64,000 bases of DNA from Pedobacter ghigonis. GTDB lineage: Bacteria; Bacteroidota; Bacteroidia; Sphingobacteriales; Sphingobacteriaceae. Where the stretch lies: positions 1 through 64,000 of the forward strand of contig NZ_CAESCM010000021.1 of the NCBI RefSeq assembly GCF_903166585.1. Reading direction: 5' to 3'. Position numbers and translations under genes: made by a program. Each line of letters opens with the position of its first letter. The first letter of the stretch is position 1. Shown one piece after another: positions 7,721-17,510 of this stretch. The notes under the pieces were generated by a model that worked only from the letters and a program-made list of their open reading frames with translations, ran no database searches and was not told where the DNA came from.

Positions 7721-10273
7721 ATGAAAACAAAAAACCAATTTAATGTCAGGTATTTTTACCTGGCATTAGCCATCGGCATGCTCGGTACAACCGTACAATC
7801 GTGCAGTATTTTAAAAAAGAAAAAGAAAACTGCTGTAGCAACGGCTGTTGCACCAAAGCCAAAAACAGATTCTTTAAAAAATCCAATTAAGCCCTACAGC
7901 GAGGTAATTACGGCAAAAGCAGTGAGCCAAAAAGGATTGTTTACTGTTCATAAAATAGCAGATAAATATTTCTTTGAAATTCCGAATACCTTGCTAAAAA
8001 AGGAGATTTTAGCGGTAAACAGGTTAAGTAAATCAACACCTGGTGCTGGCAATTACGGCGGAGAAGAAGTGGGGGCCCGTATTGTGTACTGGGAGTTAGG
8101 GCCAAACAACAAGCTGTTCCTAAAAGTTTCGGCAACGGTTAGCATTGCCGATTCTACCGATATGATTTCAAAAGCGGTGGCCAGTTCGAACTTAAACCCG
8201 ATAATGGCAGCTTTTCCGATTAAGGCAAAAAGTAAAGACTCATCATCAGTGGTAATTGATGTTACAGATTTCTTAATTAGCGAAACCCCCTTATTATCTT
8301 TCGATGCAGAAAATAAGAAAGCATACAGTTTAGGTGCACAGGCGGCCGACCGTTCTTACATCGAAAGTGTAAAGAGTTTTCCAATCAATACCGAAGTAAA
8401 AAGCATCCGTACTTACAATACTGTTGGCGGCAGATTACCTGCTGCGAGCGAGGCTGGTGCCATTACTTTGGGCATGAATACCTCTTTTGTAATGCTTCCC
8501 GAAAACCCGATGAGAAAGCGTATGTACGATGCCCGCGTGGGTTTCTTCGCCAGTGCAAACATCAGGTATAAAGATGATCAGCAGAAAGTAGAACAGGAGG
8601 CTTTTATTCACCGCTGGAGATTAGAACCCAAAGAGGAGGATATTGAAAAATTTAAAAAAGGAGAGCTCGTAGAACCCAAAAAACAGATTGTTTATTATAT
8701 CGATCCGGCAACACCAAAAAAATGGAGGCCATTCCTGATTGCTGGTGTAAACGATTGGCAAAAAGCTTTTGAACAGGCTGGTTTTAAAAACGCAATTGTT
8801 GGTAAAGAATGGCCAGAGGCCGATACAACAATGAGTTTAGATGATGCGCGTTTCTCTGTAATCCGTTACTTTGCATCGCCACAGCAAAATGCTTACGGAC
8901 CAAACATTGCCGATCCGCGTACCGGCGAAATTTTGGAAAGCCACATTGGCTGGTACCACAATGTAATGAACCTGGTACACCGTTGGTACATGATCCAGGC
9001 TGGTGCAATAGATCCGAAAGCCCGCAAAAATAAATTCGATGATGAGTTGATGGGGCAATTAATAAGATTTGTTTCTTCGCACGAAATAGGTCATACACTG
9101 GGCTTACGCCATAACATGGGCGCGAGTAGTACCGTGCCTGTAGAAAAATTGAGAGATAAGAAATGGGTTGAAGCACATGGCCACACGCCATCAATTATGG
9201 ATTATGCCCGTTTTAATTATGTGGCACAGCCAGAAGATAACGTTAGCGAAGCCGGAATTTTTCCAAGAATTAACGATTACGATAAATGGGCCATTCAATG
9301 GGGATACAAGCCGATTTTTGGTACTGCAAATGCTGCGGCCGATAAAAAAATCCTCAACAAAATTACTATCGATAGCTTAGCGTCCAACAAAAGACTTTGG
9401 TTTGGTGGCGAAGGCAGAGATTACGATCCACGTTCTCAATCTGAAGATTTAGGAGACGACGCGATAAAAGTAAGTCAGTATGGCATTAAAAACTTAAAGC
9501 GTGTTGTTCCACAGTTAATTTACTGGACTAGGGAAGATGGTGAAGATTATACCGATTTGAAAGAAATGTATAAAGAGGCAGTTGGGCAACTTTCTAAATA
9601 TGCTTATCACGTAATTAAAAACTTGGGAGGTGTTAACGTAACTGAAAAAACTTACGAGCAGGCAGGTGCGGTTTATAAACCTGTTAGTCTGGCCAAACAG
9701 AAGGAGGCGATTAAATTTATTAACGATGAAATTTTTACCACGCCAAAATGGTTGTTAAACGAGCAGATTTTAAATAAGATCGATCCTAAATATGGTTTTG
9801 GTGAAGTTGAGAATTTGCAATCGGGTGTTGTTGCTTCGGTTACTTCTCAAAGCCGCTTATTCCGTTTAATGGTTAACCAACGCGATTATGGAAAAGGTGC
9901 TTATTCGCCTCAGCAATGGTTAAACGATCTGAAAAACGGCATTTTTTCGGAGATAAAAACCGGAAAGGCTATTGATTCTTACCGCCGCAGTTTGCAGAAA
10001 ATGTATGTGGGTAGTATCATCACCATGTACAATAAACGCTTTGCATTACAAGGTTCGTTGGATAATATTCTGGCAGGTGTTACACCAACTGAAATTCTGC
10101 TTTATTCGAATGTTAAGCCCCTGGCGCTTGCGCATTTAAAAGATCTCCGCAAAGATATTGGCAGTGCCATTGGCAGAACGAACGATTCGGATAGCAAAAT
10201 ACACCTGGCTTATTTAAAACAAATGCTGGATAAGATTTTAACAGAATCGCCAATACCGGGATTAAACTATTAA
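7721..10273 (+). CDS. zinc-dependent metalloprotease (DUF5117/DUF4953-like), lipoprotein
   Basis: 850 residues, 8 bases after SusD. A signal peptide with lipobox (GTTVQSC, Cys28) is followed by a lysine-rich linker. The N-terminal half (about 85-330) resembles DUF5117. The catalytic part contains the full metzincin motif HEIGHTLGLRHN: zinc ligands His454, His458 and His464, and catalytic Glu455. A Met-turn-like SIMDYARFNY lies about 40 residues later. The rest (to 850) fits the DUF4953 type of extension. These proteases are commonly encoded beside SusC/SusD in Bacteroidota; peptide or protein cleavage at the cell surface is inferred. The position suggests that it produces or processes the ligand of the SusC/D pair. 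Confidence 0.9.
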   Translation: MKTKNQFNVRYFYLALAIGMLGTTVQSCSILKKKKKTAVATAVAPKPKTDSLKNPIKPYSEVITAKAVSQKGLFTVHKIADKYFFEIPNTLLKKEILAVNRLSKSTPGAGNYGGEEVGARIVYWELGPNNKLFLKVSATVSIADSTDMISKAVASSNLNPIMAAFPIKAKSKDSSSVVIDVTDFLISETPLLSFDAENKKAYSLGAQAADRSYIESVKSFPINTEVKSIRTYNTVGGRLPAASEAGAITLGMNTSFVMLPENPMRKRMYDARVGFFASANIRYKDDQQKVEQEAFIHRWRLEPKEEDIEKFKKGELVEPKKQIVYYIDPATPKKWRPFLIAGVNDWQKAFEQAGFKNAIVGKEWPEADTTMSLDDARFSVIRYFASPQQNAYGPNIADPRTGEILESHIGWYHNVMNLVHRWYMIQAGAIDPKARKNKFDDELMGQLIRFVSSHEIGHTLGLRHNMGASSTVPVEKLRDKKWVEAHGHTPSIMDYARFNYVAQPEDNVSEAGIFPRINDYDKWAIQWGYKPIFGTANAAADKKILNKITIDSLASNKRLWFGGEGRDYDPRSQSEDLGDDAIKVSQYGIKNLKRVVPQLIYWTREDGEDYTDLKEMYKEAVGQLSKYAYHVIKNLGGVNVTEKTYEQAGAVYKPVSLAKQKEAIKFINDEIFTTPKWLLNEQILNKIDPKYGFGEVENLQSGVVASVTSQSRLFRLMVNQRDYGKGAYSPQQWLNDLKNGIFSEIKTGKAIDSYRRSLQKMYVGSIITMYNKRFALQGSLDNILAGVTPTEILLYSNVKPLALAHLKDLRKDIGSAIGRTNDSDSKIHLAYLKQMLDKILTESPIPGLNY

Positions 10274-10288
10274 TATTTTAAACAGATC

Positions 10289-11377
10289 ATGATGATGCTA
10301 CAAAATATCAAAAACATTGCATTACAGGTTTTGATTATGATGCTATGTTCTACTGTGTATGCGCAACAATTTACACATACCACTGGAAACATAGCAGGTT
10401 TGGGAAACGGATGGATTAAATTTTCTTATGAATTTGATGATACCCTTTATCAGGATTCTGTGCAGGCTAAATCAGATGCTTTTGAAATTAAAATTCCGCT
10501 GGTAGAAACGGCTATTTGTACCTTATCAACATCGGTTAATAAGCAAATTAGGATTTTTATAGTAGAAAATAGTCCTGTTAAGGTTAATGGAGTAGCTGAT
10601 AAAATTTATGAGCTTAATATATCCGGATCAAAAGAGAATGACCTGTTTAACGACTATAAAATGAACTTAGCTGCGATTCCGGGTAAGCGACCCTCGTTAT
10701 CCGGAAATCAAGATGCCGATAAGGCTGCACTCAGTAGATATGCAGCATCCCTTCAACTGTTAAAAGATAGTGTGCTAAACCATTTTATTTCGGCGAACCC
10801 GGATCGGGTAAGCTCAGCAATAGCGATTTTTAATATGTATGTTACTTATCCCGATAGGATAAAAGCGGCTGATGCCTATTCCAAATTATCGGCTGGTGTT
10901 CGGCAATCAGGCTATGGGAAAGAAATAAAGCAATTTATCGATGCGGAAGCAATTACCATTGCAGGGGCTCTAGCTCCTGAGTTTTCCTTAAAAGATGGCG
11001 GGGGAAAAATGGTTTCACTGAAAGATTTTAGCGGGAAGTATGTGCTGATTGATTTTTGGGCAAGCTGGTGCGGACCATGCAGGTTAGAGAATCCCAATTT
11101 AATTAAAGCCTATCAGAAATTTAAAGGCAAGGGTTTTACCATTGTTGGCTTATCCATGGATAGCTCGAAAGAAAACTGGTTAAAGGCTGTTGAACAGGAT
11201 AAACTTTCCTGGATTCAGTTAAATGATCCAAAATCTACCAGTGGAAAAACTGCGGGTATATATGGCGTTAAAAGCCTGCCCGCAAACTTTTTAGTCGATC
11301 CATCGGGTAAAATTATTGCCAGAAATTTAAGAGGAAACGCTTTGGAAGAACAGCTCAATAGCATATTTAACAAGTAA
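10289..11377 (+). CDS. TlpA-like thioredoxin-fold protein
   Basis: 362 residues, 15 bases after the protease gene and probably its last operon partner. The signal peptide ends near VYAQQ (residue 26). The N-terminal part (about 27-225) is a mostly beta DUF4369-like region followed by a helical linker. The C-terminal domain (about 228-362) is of the AhpC/TSA/TlpA type: it starts APEFSLKDGGG and carries the redox motif WASWCGPC (Cys261, Cys264) and the cis-Pro region SLPANFLVD. It is likely a periplasmic thiol reductase. Such proteins are frequent in SusC/D loci of this phylum; the thiol target is unknown. Confidence 0.9.
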   Translation: MMMLQNIKNIALQVLIMMLCSTVYAQQFTHTTGNIAGLGNGWIKFSYEFDDTLYQDSVQAKSDAFEIKIPLVETAICTLSTSVNKQIRIFIVENSPVKVNGVADKIYELNISGSKENDLFNDYKMNLAAIPGKRPSLSGNQDADKAALSRYAASLQLLKDSVLNHFISANPDRVSSAIAIFNMYVTYPDRIKAADAYSKLSAGVRQSGYGKEIKQFIDAEAITIAGALAPEFSLKDGGGKMVSLKDFSGKYVLIDFWASWCGPCRLENPNLIKAYQKFKGKGFTIVGLSMDSSKENWLKAVEQDKLSWIQLNDPKSTSGKTAGIYGVKSLPANFLVDPSGKIIARNLRGNALEEQLNSIFNK

Positions 11378-11458
11378 TTCATGAAAAAATAAGTCATTAC
11401 AGACTTGAAAATTAACAACTGGGTAGAAGCAGTTGATGTTAATAGTAGTTAGATAATG

Positions 11459-11490
11459 ATGCAGGACGACGGATGTCTCCTGCATTTTTT
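11459..11490 (+). terminator. rho-independent terminator after the SusC/protease operon
   Basis: ATGCAGGA (11459-11466) pairs with TCCTGCAT (11478-11485); an inner GAC/GTC pair extends the stem, and TTTTTT ends it at 11490. It lies about 80 bases after the TlpA-like gene. It overlaps the first codons of the longest reading frame for the next gene (ATG at 11473), which argues that the true start of that gene is downstream, at 11530. Confidence 0.75.
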
Positions 11491-11529
11491 ATGATGATAA
11501 TTTTTAAACTTTTCAATCCATCAGAAAAA

Positions 11530-12774
11530 ATGAAATATATAGTTCACAAATTGTTTAGCATTGTTTTTTTGTGGCTTTTAGCTTTGCCAGCTGCTTTCGC
11601 ACAACAAAAACAAGAAGCAGTTTACCTCACCCTGAAAAACGTAAATATTGTTGACGTAGAGAAAGGGAAATTAGATACCGGAATGACAATCCTGATCAAA
11701 AATGATCGGATTACAGCTATTTTTCCGGCTAAAAAAAACAAAACACGAGGAAAGGTAATCGATTTGCAACATCGTTTTATCATTCCCGGATTGGTTGATT
11801 CGCATGTACATCTAAGTAGTATTGGCGGTTCGTCGATCGAAAGGTCTTATCAATATCTTGATTATTTGCTCAGGCATGGAATTACCGCTATTAGAGATCC
11901 TGCAGCAAATGGCGTAATCCTGCAAAAAGTTCAGCAAGATGTTAATTTGGGTATTAAGCCTGGTCCAGCTATTTATTATGCTGCTTTTATGGCCGGCGAT
12001 TGGTATTACAACCGGGATATGAATATTAGAAAAGAGCCTTATCACCCCTGGGAGCAATGCTTAAAACCAGGTGTTAATTTGGATAGCGCAATGAAAGTGG
12101 CGAAAAATTTTGGTGCTACTGGTGTAAAATTATACCATTCTTTTGATGCTGCTTTTTTAAAGGAAATTGTTTCGGCTGCCAAAAGAAATCATTTGCTGGT
12201 GTGGGGCCATGCGATGATGTATCCTGCCAGGCCTTTAGAAGTGGTTAAGGCTGGGGTAGAAGTAATTTCTCATGCTAGCATGCTATCCGCTTTGATCAAT
12301 GATCCAAAAATGAATTACCGGAAAGTTCCGCAGGCCTATAAAGACAGTGTTGGGGCAAGTATTGATGTACGCGAACTGGCTGAAGAAATGAAGAAACGTA
12401 ATGTGATACTCGATGCCACGCTAAGCGTTTTGGAGGTAAAGGAACAATGGATTTTTGAAATTGTAAAAAAGCTTCACCGTTTAGGTGTTAAAATTTCTGC
12501 CGGAACGGATAAAATTACGGTGCTCAGCAATCCATATCCCCATTTGCTGGATGAGCTTAACTATTTCGTGAACGATTGCGGTTTTAGTCCGGCAGATGCC
12601 TTAGCCGCCGCTACAATTATTGCTGCTGAAACGATTGGACAGGAGCAAAACATCGGAAGTATTAAGGTTGGGAAAAAGGCAGATTTCGTGGTAATTAAAG
12701 ATAATCCCTTAAATGATATCAATAGACTAAAAGATCAATACATGGTTATCAAACACGGTAAGGTGGTTGAATAA
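11530..12774 (+). CDS. secreted amidohydrolase family protein
   Basis: 414 residues from ATG 11530. The longer frame from 11473 is rejected because a terminator covers it and because the signal peptide (MKYIVHKLFSIVFLWLLA, cut near AFAQQ) begins here. The fold is that of imidazolonepropionase-like or prolidase-like amidohydrolases: the metal-binding DSHVHLSS follows the beta strand FIIPGLVD, a Lys lies in GATGVKLYHS, histidines in VWGHAMM and VISHASM, and Asp in ISAGTDKI. The C-terminal composite domain reads IGSIKVGKKADFVVIKDNPL. It probably hydrolyses a cyclic amide or a dipeptide-like bond in the periplasm. Substrate unknown. It stands alone between two terminator-like gaps. Confidence 0.88.
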   Translation: MKYIVHKLFSIVFLWLLALPAAFAQQKQEAVYLTLKNVNIVDVEKGKLDTGMTILIKNDRITAIFPAKKNKTRGKVIDLQHRFIIPGLVDSHVHLSSIGGSSIERSYQYLDYLLRHGITAIRDPAANGVILQKVQQDVNLGIKPGPAIYYAAFMAGDWYYNRDMNIRKEPYHPWEQCLKPGVNLDSAMKVAKNFGATGVKLYHSFDAAFLKEIVSAAKRNHLLVWGHAMMYPARPLEVVKAGVEVISHASMLSALINDPKMNYRKVPQAYKDSVGASIDVRELAEEMKKRNVILDATLSVLEVKEQWIFEIVKKLHRLGVKISAGTDKITVLSNPYPHLLDELNYFVNDCGFSPADALAAATIIAAETIGQEQNIGSIKVGKKADFVVIKDNPLNDINRLKDQYMVIKHGKVVE

Positions 12775-12932
12775 TAACCTTGGATTACCGCCAATCTTCG
12801 GGGCAAGACAAAAAGTATTGTTTAGGTTCTCTCACAGCGCCAGTTAAAAGAGAGGAGCCAAATATTTTTGCCTTGCCCTGATTTACTTATCAAACGTTCT
12901 ATTTCTCTCGTTATAATCCCGTCGCTTTCACT

Positions 12933-12940
12933 TATCTTTG
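12933..12940 (+). promoter_or_regulatory. -7 promoter box of the ABC-F gene
   Basis: TATCTTTG followed by CGGCA matches the Bacteroidota -7 element TAnnTTTG. No good TTG is found about 20 bases upstream. The expected RNA start is near 12946, which leaves a leader of about 18 bases before the GTG at 12964. It also places the in-frame ATG at 12868 outside the transcript. Confidence 0.5.
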
Positions 12941-12963
12941 CGGCAATTCAATATTTTCATACT

Positions 12964-14598
12964 GTGATTAATGTAAATAACATCTCCGTTTCATTTGGCG
13001 GAACCACTTTGTTTAGCGATGTAACCTTTTCGATAAACGAGAATGATAAAATTGCCCTGATGGGTAAAAATGGTGCTGGTAAGTCGACAATTTTAAAGAT
13101 TATTGCCGATGTAGCCAAACCTACAACGGGTAATGTAACGGGTCCGAAAGAAGCTGTAATTGCTTATTTGCCTCAGCATTTACTTACCCAGGATAAGGTT
13201 ACCGTTTTTGAAGAAACCATGAAGGCTTTTGAAGAGGTTACTCAAATGCAAAAAGAGCTTGATGAGCTGAATGAGCAACTGACCATTCGCACCGATTACG
13301 AAACCGACGACTACATGAAGCTGATTGAACGCGTATCGGAGCTGAGTGAGAAGTTTTATTCAATCGAAGAAACGAATTACGATGCAGAGGTAGAGAAGGT
13401 ATTAAAAGGTTTGGGTTTCGAGCGTAAAGATTTTACCCGCCAAACTTCTGAATTTTCAGGCGGATGGCGCATGCGTATTGAACTGGCTAAAATTCTGTTA
13501 AAGAAACCTGATCTGATTTTACTGGATGAGCCTACCAACCACATGGATATTGAAAGTATACAGTGGCTGGAAGATTTTTTAATTAACTCGGCAAAAGCGG
13601 TGATGGTCATCTCACACGATCGTGCCTTTGTGGATAACATTACCAACCGTACCATAGAAGTAACTATGGGGCGGATATACGATTACAAAGCCAAATACAC
13701 CCATTACCTGCAGTTGCGTGCCGACCGCCGCATACACCAGTTGAAAGCTTACGAGGAACAACAGCGTTTTATTGCCGATAACCAGGAATTTATCGACCGG
13801 TTCAGGGGAACATACTCTAAAACATTACAAGTACAATCGCGTGTAAAAATGCTCGAGAAGCTGGAAGTTATTGAGATTGATGAGGTAGATACATCAGCAT
13901 TGCGCTTAAAATTCCCGCCTTCGCCACGTTCAGGGCAATACCCGGTAATGGTAGAGGAGCTGACCAAAACTTATGGCGATCATGTAGTGTTCCAAAAAGC
14001 ATCGATGGTAATTGAAAGGGGAGAAAAGGTAGCTTTCGTTGGTAAAAACGGCGAAGGTAAGTCGACCATGATCAAAGCCATCATGAACGAGATTGATTTT
14101 GAAGGCAGTTTAAAAGTAGGCCATAATGCCAAAATTGGTTATTTTGCCCAAAACCAGGCTGCTTTGTTAGATGAAAATTTAACGGTATTCGAAACCATTG
14201 ATCAGATTCCGTTAACGGATGGCACCATTAAAATTAAAGACCTTTTAGGTGCATTTATGTTTAGTGGCGATGATACAACCAAAAAGGTTAAAGTGCTATC
14301 GGGAGGTGAGAAAACGCGTTTAGCCATGATTAAGTTGTTGTTAGAGCCGGTGAATGTGTTAATCCTGGATGAGCCAACCAACCATTTGGATATGAAAACC
14401 AAAGACATTATTAAAGATGCGCTAAAGGATTTCGACGGCACTTTGATTCTCGTATCACACGATCGTGATTTCTTAGATGGATTGGTACAAAAAGTATTCG
14501 AATTTGGTAATAAACGCGTGCGCGAACACTTCGAAGATATTAAAGGCTTCCTGGCTTATAAGAAAATGGATAACCTTAAAGAAATAGAACAAAATTAA
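12964..14598 (+). CDS. ABC-F family ATP-binding protein (ribosome-associated type)
   Basis: 544 residues if started at GTG 12964. The frame can be extended to ATG 12868, but the added 32 residues precede the usual family start (xINVNNISVSFGG) and lie upstream of the promoter box. Two ATPase domains are present: Walker A GKNGAGKST and signature EFSGGWRMR with Walker B LILLDEPTNHMD, then Walker A GKNGEGKST and LSGGEKTR with LILDEPTNHLD. A charged helical interdomain linker separates them (about 240-320 of this start). There are no membrane segments. ABC-F proteins act on the ribosomal E site in translation or antibiotic protection; which subfamily this belongs to cannot be told by eye. Confidence 0.93.
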   Translation: MINVNNISVSFGGTTLFSDVTFSINENDKIALMGKNGAGKSTILKIIADVAKPTTGNVTGPKEAVIAYLPQHLLTQDKVTVFEETMKAFEEVTQMQKELDELNEQLTIRTDYETDDYMKLIERVSELSEKFYSIEETNYDAEVEKVLKGLGFERKDFTRQTSEFSGGWRMRIELAKILLKKPDLILLDEPTNHMDIESIQWLEDFLINSAKAVMVISHDRAFVDNITNRTIEVTMGRIYDYKAKYTHYLQLRADRRIHQLKAYEEQQRFIADNQEFIDRFRGTYSKTLQVQSRVKMLEKLEVIEIDEVDTSALRLKFPPSPRSGQYPVMVEELTKTYGDHVVFQKASMVIERGEKVAFVGKNGEGKSTMIKAIMNEIDFEGSLKVGHNAKIGYFAQNQAALLDENLTVFETIDQIPLTDGTIKIKDLLGAFMFSGDDTTKKVKVLSGGEKTRLAMIKLLLEPVNVLILDEPTNHLDMKTKDIIKDALKDFDGTLILVSHDRDFLDGLVQKVFEFGNKRVREHFEDIKGFLAYKKMDNLKEIEQN

Positions 14599-14608
14599 TT
14601 TAAATATT

Positions 14609-14643
14609 GCAGGCTGTATGGGGTATAACCTTTTACAGCCTGC
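14609..14643. terminator. hairpin between convergent genes
   Basis: GCAGGCTGTA (14609-14618) pairs perfectly with TACAGCCTGC (14634-14643) over a 15-base loop. It sits in the 61 bases between the ABC-F gene (plus) and the TolC-like gene (minus). Flanks are A/T-rich without a clear T run on either side, so a bidirectional terminator is the likely but not certain role. Confidence 0.55.
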
Positions 14644-14659
14644 ATCATTATAGCCTTTG

Positions 14660-16129
14660 TTAATTTAGCGTGGCCCGCGTACCTGCCTTGTAATATAATT
14701 CTGCCAGTGCTTTCTGGTAGCCTGCAACCATACTTTCCTGCTTAATCTTCATCTCTATAAGCTTGGTTTCTCTACTGTTGATTAAAAAAAGCGTGCTCTC
14801 GCCTAAATTAAACTTTTGATTTTCGCCGTTAACAAGCATCTGCTGGTTTTCAATGCTTTTTAATTGTACCGCCAACTGTGCAGAATAAGCCGACAAATCG
14901 TTGTAAGAGGCCATTACCTGGTTCCTGATTTCTCTTCCCGACTGTTGAAGATCGTAATCCAGCTCTTGCTGCTTAATTTTCACCTCTCTTAATTTGCCTC
15001 GCTCAGACCTTAAAAAAAGTGGGAAAGCAAGCTCAACGCCGAATTTATAATTGCTCCAGTTGAAATCATAATATCCCGGTACATTGCTGTTAAAACCGAT
15101 TCGGCTGGAGATCAGGTTACCTATAACATTCAGTTTAGGCTTTAGCATTTCCTGGCGGTAACTTCTTTCAACAGCCAGCTGCTCGCCCTTGCTGCGCAGT
15201 TTTAAAATTTCGGGATGTAGGTTAGCAGCCTGTCCCAAAAGTGTATCCAGCAGCTGTGGGTTGGGTCGGCCCGTTTTATTAACCATATTTTGTGGTACAG
15301 CCTCGACGGGTAATTCCAGAGGATTGCCTGCTTCGTTCCATAAATGGTTAGAAAGTACCAGCCTGGCATTTTGCAATTCGATCGCTGTTTTTTCTTTCTG
15401 GATAATTCGCTCTTGTACCGTAATATAAGCTTCAACCGAATCGATAGCAGGTTTGTCGCCTATAAGTGTTTGTGCACTCAGGGCTTTAAACCGGCGTTGG
15501 GCCAAATCCAGACCTTCGTTAACCAGCTCAAACTGTTTGTGCAGATAATACCAGTTCCAGTAATCTTTAACAACGCCATACCAAACGCTGTTAATCTGTT
15601 TCAGTTGGTCGGCTTCTGCATATTGAACCATTATTTTCGATTGGCGAAGCGTACTTCTCCTTGCATCAATAATTAAACCTTGCCCCAGGGGGATGCTCAG
15701 TCCTATAGCCGACAAACCTTGTCCGTTGGTGCGGCTTTCAGGGTTAACATAAGTGCCTACATTGCGTTCGTAGCCCAGCTTTAAATCGGCACCGGCAAGC
15801 CAAAGCGGTACTTTTAACTCATTATTCCATCTGTTGTAATATTCTGCGTTACCAAAAAACTTCCGGTTAAAGCCTGCCTTTAATTCAGGATCGAAATAAC
15901 CGAGCGATTGCAGTACCTTTGCCCTGGCCGATTCGCTCAGTAATGCAGCCTGTTTAATGATGGGGTGAAACCTGAAAACCATTAGCTGCAGGTCTTCTAA
16001 AGCGAAAATTTTGGTGCTATCCACATTTTTTACTACCGTTGGTATGTCTGTTTTTTGCGCTGAAACTACCCCGGCTGATAATAAGATGATGAGGAATATG
16101 CCTGATATTTTTTTCAAAACTATGTTCAT
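14660..16129 (-). CDS. TolC-family outer membrane efflux/secretion protein
   Basis: 489 residues from ATG 16129, chosen because a GGAGG sequence lies just upstream and a signal peptide starts here (MNIVLKKISGIFLIILLSAG, cut near VSAQ). The frame can be extended to 16267, but that would overlap the HlyD gene. The rest is long, helical and repetitive in the OEP manner, with two halves of coiled-coil helices and short strands (ISIPLGQGLIIDARRS; GVELAFPLFLRSERGKLREV). The last residues contain ALAELYYKAGT. It would form the outer membrane channel for the HlyD and ABC membrane proteins encoded upstream in the same operon. Confidence 0.9.
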   Translation of the reverse strand: MNIVLKKISGIFLIILLSAGVVSAQKTDIPTVVKNVDSTKIFALEDLQLMVFRFHPIIKQAALLSESARAKVLQSLGYFDPELKAGFNRKFFGNAEYYNRWNNELKVPLWLAGADLKLGYERNVGTYVNPESRTNGQGLSAIGLSIPLGQGLIIDARRSTLRQSKIMVQYAEADQLKQINSVWYGVVKDYWNWYYLHKQFELVNEGLDLAQRRFKALSAQTLIGDKPAIDSVEAYITVQERIIQKEKTAIELQNARLVLSNHLWNEAGNPLELPVEAVPQNMVNKTGRPNPQLLDTLLGQAANLHPEILKLRSKGEQLAVERSYRQEMLKPKLNVIGNLISSRIGFNSNVPGYYDFNWSNYKFGVELAFPLFLRSERGKLREVKIKQQELDYDLQQSGREIRNQVMASYNDLSAYSAQLAVQLKSIENQQMLVNGENQKFNLGESTLFLINSRETKLIEMKIKQESMVAGYQKALAELYYKAGTRATLN

Positions 16130-16145
16130 TTCATTGCCTCCCAAT

Positions 16146-17510
16146 CTATTTTTTATCCTTAGCAAGGCCTGTAGGTTCTTTCTCCAGGCTAGGAGGGAAA
16201 CCGTTAAGCTGACGCCAGATCTCATACCAAAGCGGTACAGAACGCAAAATAATGCGGCCATAAACACCCGAACCTTGCCTTAGCTGAGGTGGCCAGGGCT
16301 CATCTTTTGATGGCACCGGATAGGTTTGACTTATCAGCAAACGGTATTTTCCACCTGTGCTGCTCATGCGGTCGATCGAAAAAACCTTGCCCGCAAAAGT
16401 ACCCACAGCTACCGATGGCCATCCCGAGAATTGAACCGATGGCCAGCCTTCAAATTGCAGGCGTACATCGCTGGTATCTAATATCAGTGGCACATCCATG
16501 GCGCTTACATATAATTCTGCAGCTACCATTGGCGATTTTGGTTGTAAAGTAGCAACCGATTCTCCTTCCTTAATATTCTCGCCAATACCGGCTTTTAAGG
16601 TTTTAACAATAAATCCACTTTGTGGTGCCCGCACTACATAAAGCCCGCGCCTGATACTCACATTCGAAATATCGTTGCGCAATTTGGCGATATCGCCCTG
16701 TGCACTGGCCTTGCTTGATATGGCCGTGCTCATGTCTGATTGTGCTTTCGACATCGATTCCTGGTATTTCGCCCTGATGTTATCGAGCTCAATTGAGGCG
16801 TTTAATAAGTTCTGTGCCGAATTGTTTAGCTTATTTCGCTGGCTGATTACCTTGGCATTATCTTCCTGTAGTTTAAGCCGGCGTGTTTCGATATCGGTAA
16901 GCGAGAAAAGCCCGTTTTTATATCCGGTTTCATAACGCTCCAAACGCACTTTTGTGGTTTCGTAAAACTTTTGAACGGCCAATAAATCAGCACTGTCAAT
17001 GCTTACATAGTTTTTGGCTTGCAGTACCTTGTTTTCGGCGGCTTTCATCTGAAAGTGTAAGCCATCGCTCAGGGCCTTCATTTGTGCTTTTGTGGCATCA
17101 ATCTTTTGTCCGGCAGCATTTTCATTGCCCCGCTTGGCATCGAGCTGTTCGTTAAGCCTTGCCGGTAATTCCGGATCGAAATAAGATTGGCTGGTTTCCG
17201 AAATCACCAGAATAGTATCGCCTTTTTGTACTTCCTGTCCTTCGCGTACCGCCCAGTGTTCTATGCGACCACCAATCTGGTTTTGGACCGTTTGAGGTCT
17301 GTCTTCTGGTCGAAGTGCTGTAACAGTACCTCTACCCGGAATGGTTTGACGGTAGGGGAGAAAAAGGAGCAAGACAAAAAAAGCAATAATAAACAGCAGT
17401 ATTCTGCCCAGTCGCTTGGTTCCCCTTGCATCTATAATTTTGCTGTTGGCGTGCACCGAAAGTGTTTCCCAGTTCTGGAGCTGTGCCAGGTTATTACTCA
17501 CCTTACCCAT
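16146..17510 (-). CDS. HlyD-family periplasmic adaptor (membrane fusion protein)
   Basis: 454 residues. One TM segment at about 32-50 (GRILLFIIAFFVLLLFLPY) is followed by the first half of a biotinyl-lipoyl domain (VQNQIGGRIEHWAVREGQEVQKGDTIL). A long coiled-coil hairpin spans about 110-275, then comes the second lipoyl half (VRAPQSGFIVKTLKAGIGENIKEGE) and a beta-barrel domain. The start overlaps the end of the ABC membrane gene by 8 bases, and the TolC gene follows 16 bases later, so the three are surely co-transcribed and probably translationally coupled. It links inner-membrane and outer-membrane parts. Confidence 0.92.
   Translation of the reverse strand: MGKVSNNLAQLQNWETLSVHANSKIIDARGTKRLGRILLFIIAFFVLLLFLPYRQTIPGRGTVTALRPEDRPQTVQNQIGGRIEHWAVREGQEVQKGDTILVISETSQSYFDPELPARLNEQLDAKRGNENAAGQKIDATKAQMKALSDGLHFQMKAAENKVLQAKNYVSIDSADLLAVQKFYETTKVRLERYETGYKNGLFSLTDIETRRLKLQEDNAKVISQRNKLNNSAQNLLNASIELDNIRAKYQESMSKAQSDMSTAISSKASAQGDIAKLRNDISNVSIRRGLYVVRAPQSGFIVKTLKAGIGENIKEGESVATLQPKSPMVAAELYVSAMDVPLILDTSDVRLQFEGWPSVQFSGWPSVAVGTFAGKVFSIDRMSSTGGKYRLLISQTYPVPSKDEPWPPQLRQGSGVYGRIILRSVPLWYEIWRQLNGFPPSLEKEPTGLAKDKK

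Noticed and set aside
8784-9194. Open frame of 136 codons on the minus strand
   Set aside because: It lies wholly inside the metalloprotease gene, opposite the conserved catalytic region, and its protein is rich in Cys/His/Tyr without a recognisable pattern. It is a shadow of the plus-strand gene.
12801-12878. GGGCAAG / CTTGCCC pairing between amidohydrolase and ABC-F genes
   Set aside because: Only 7 bp over a 64-base loop and no T run, so not reported as a terminator.
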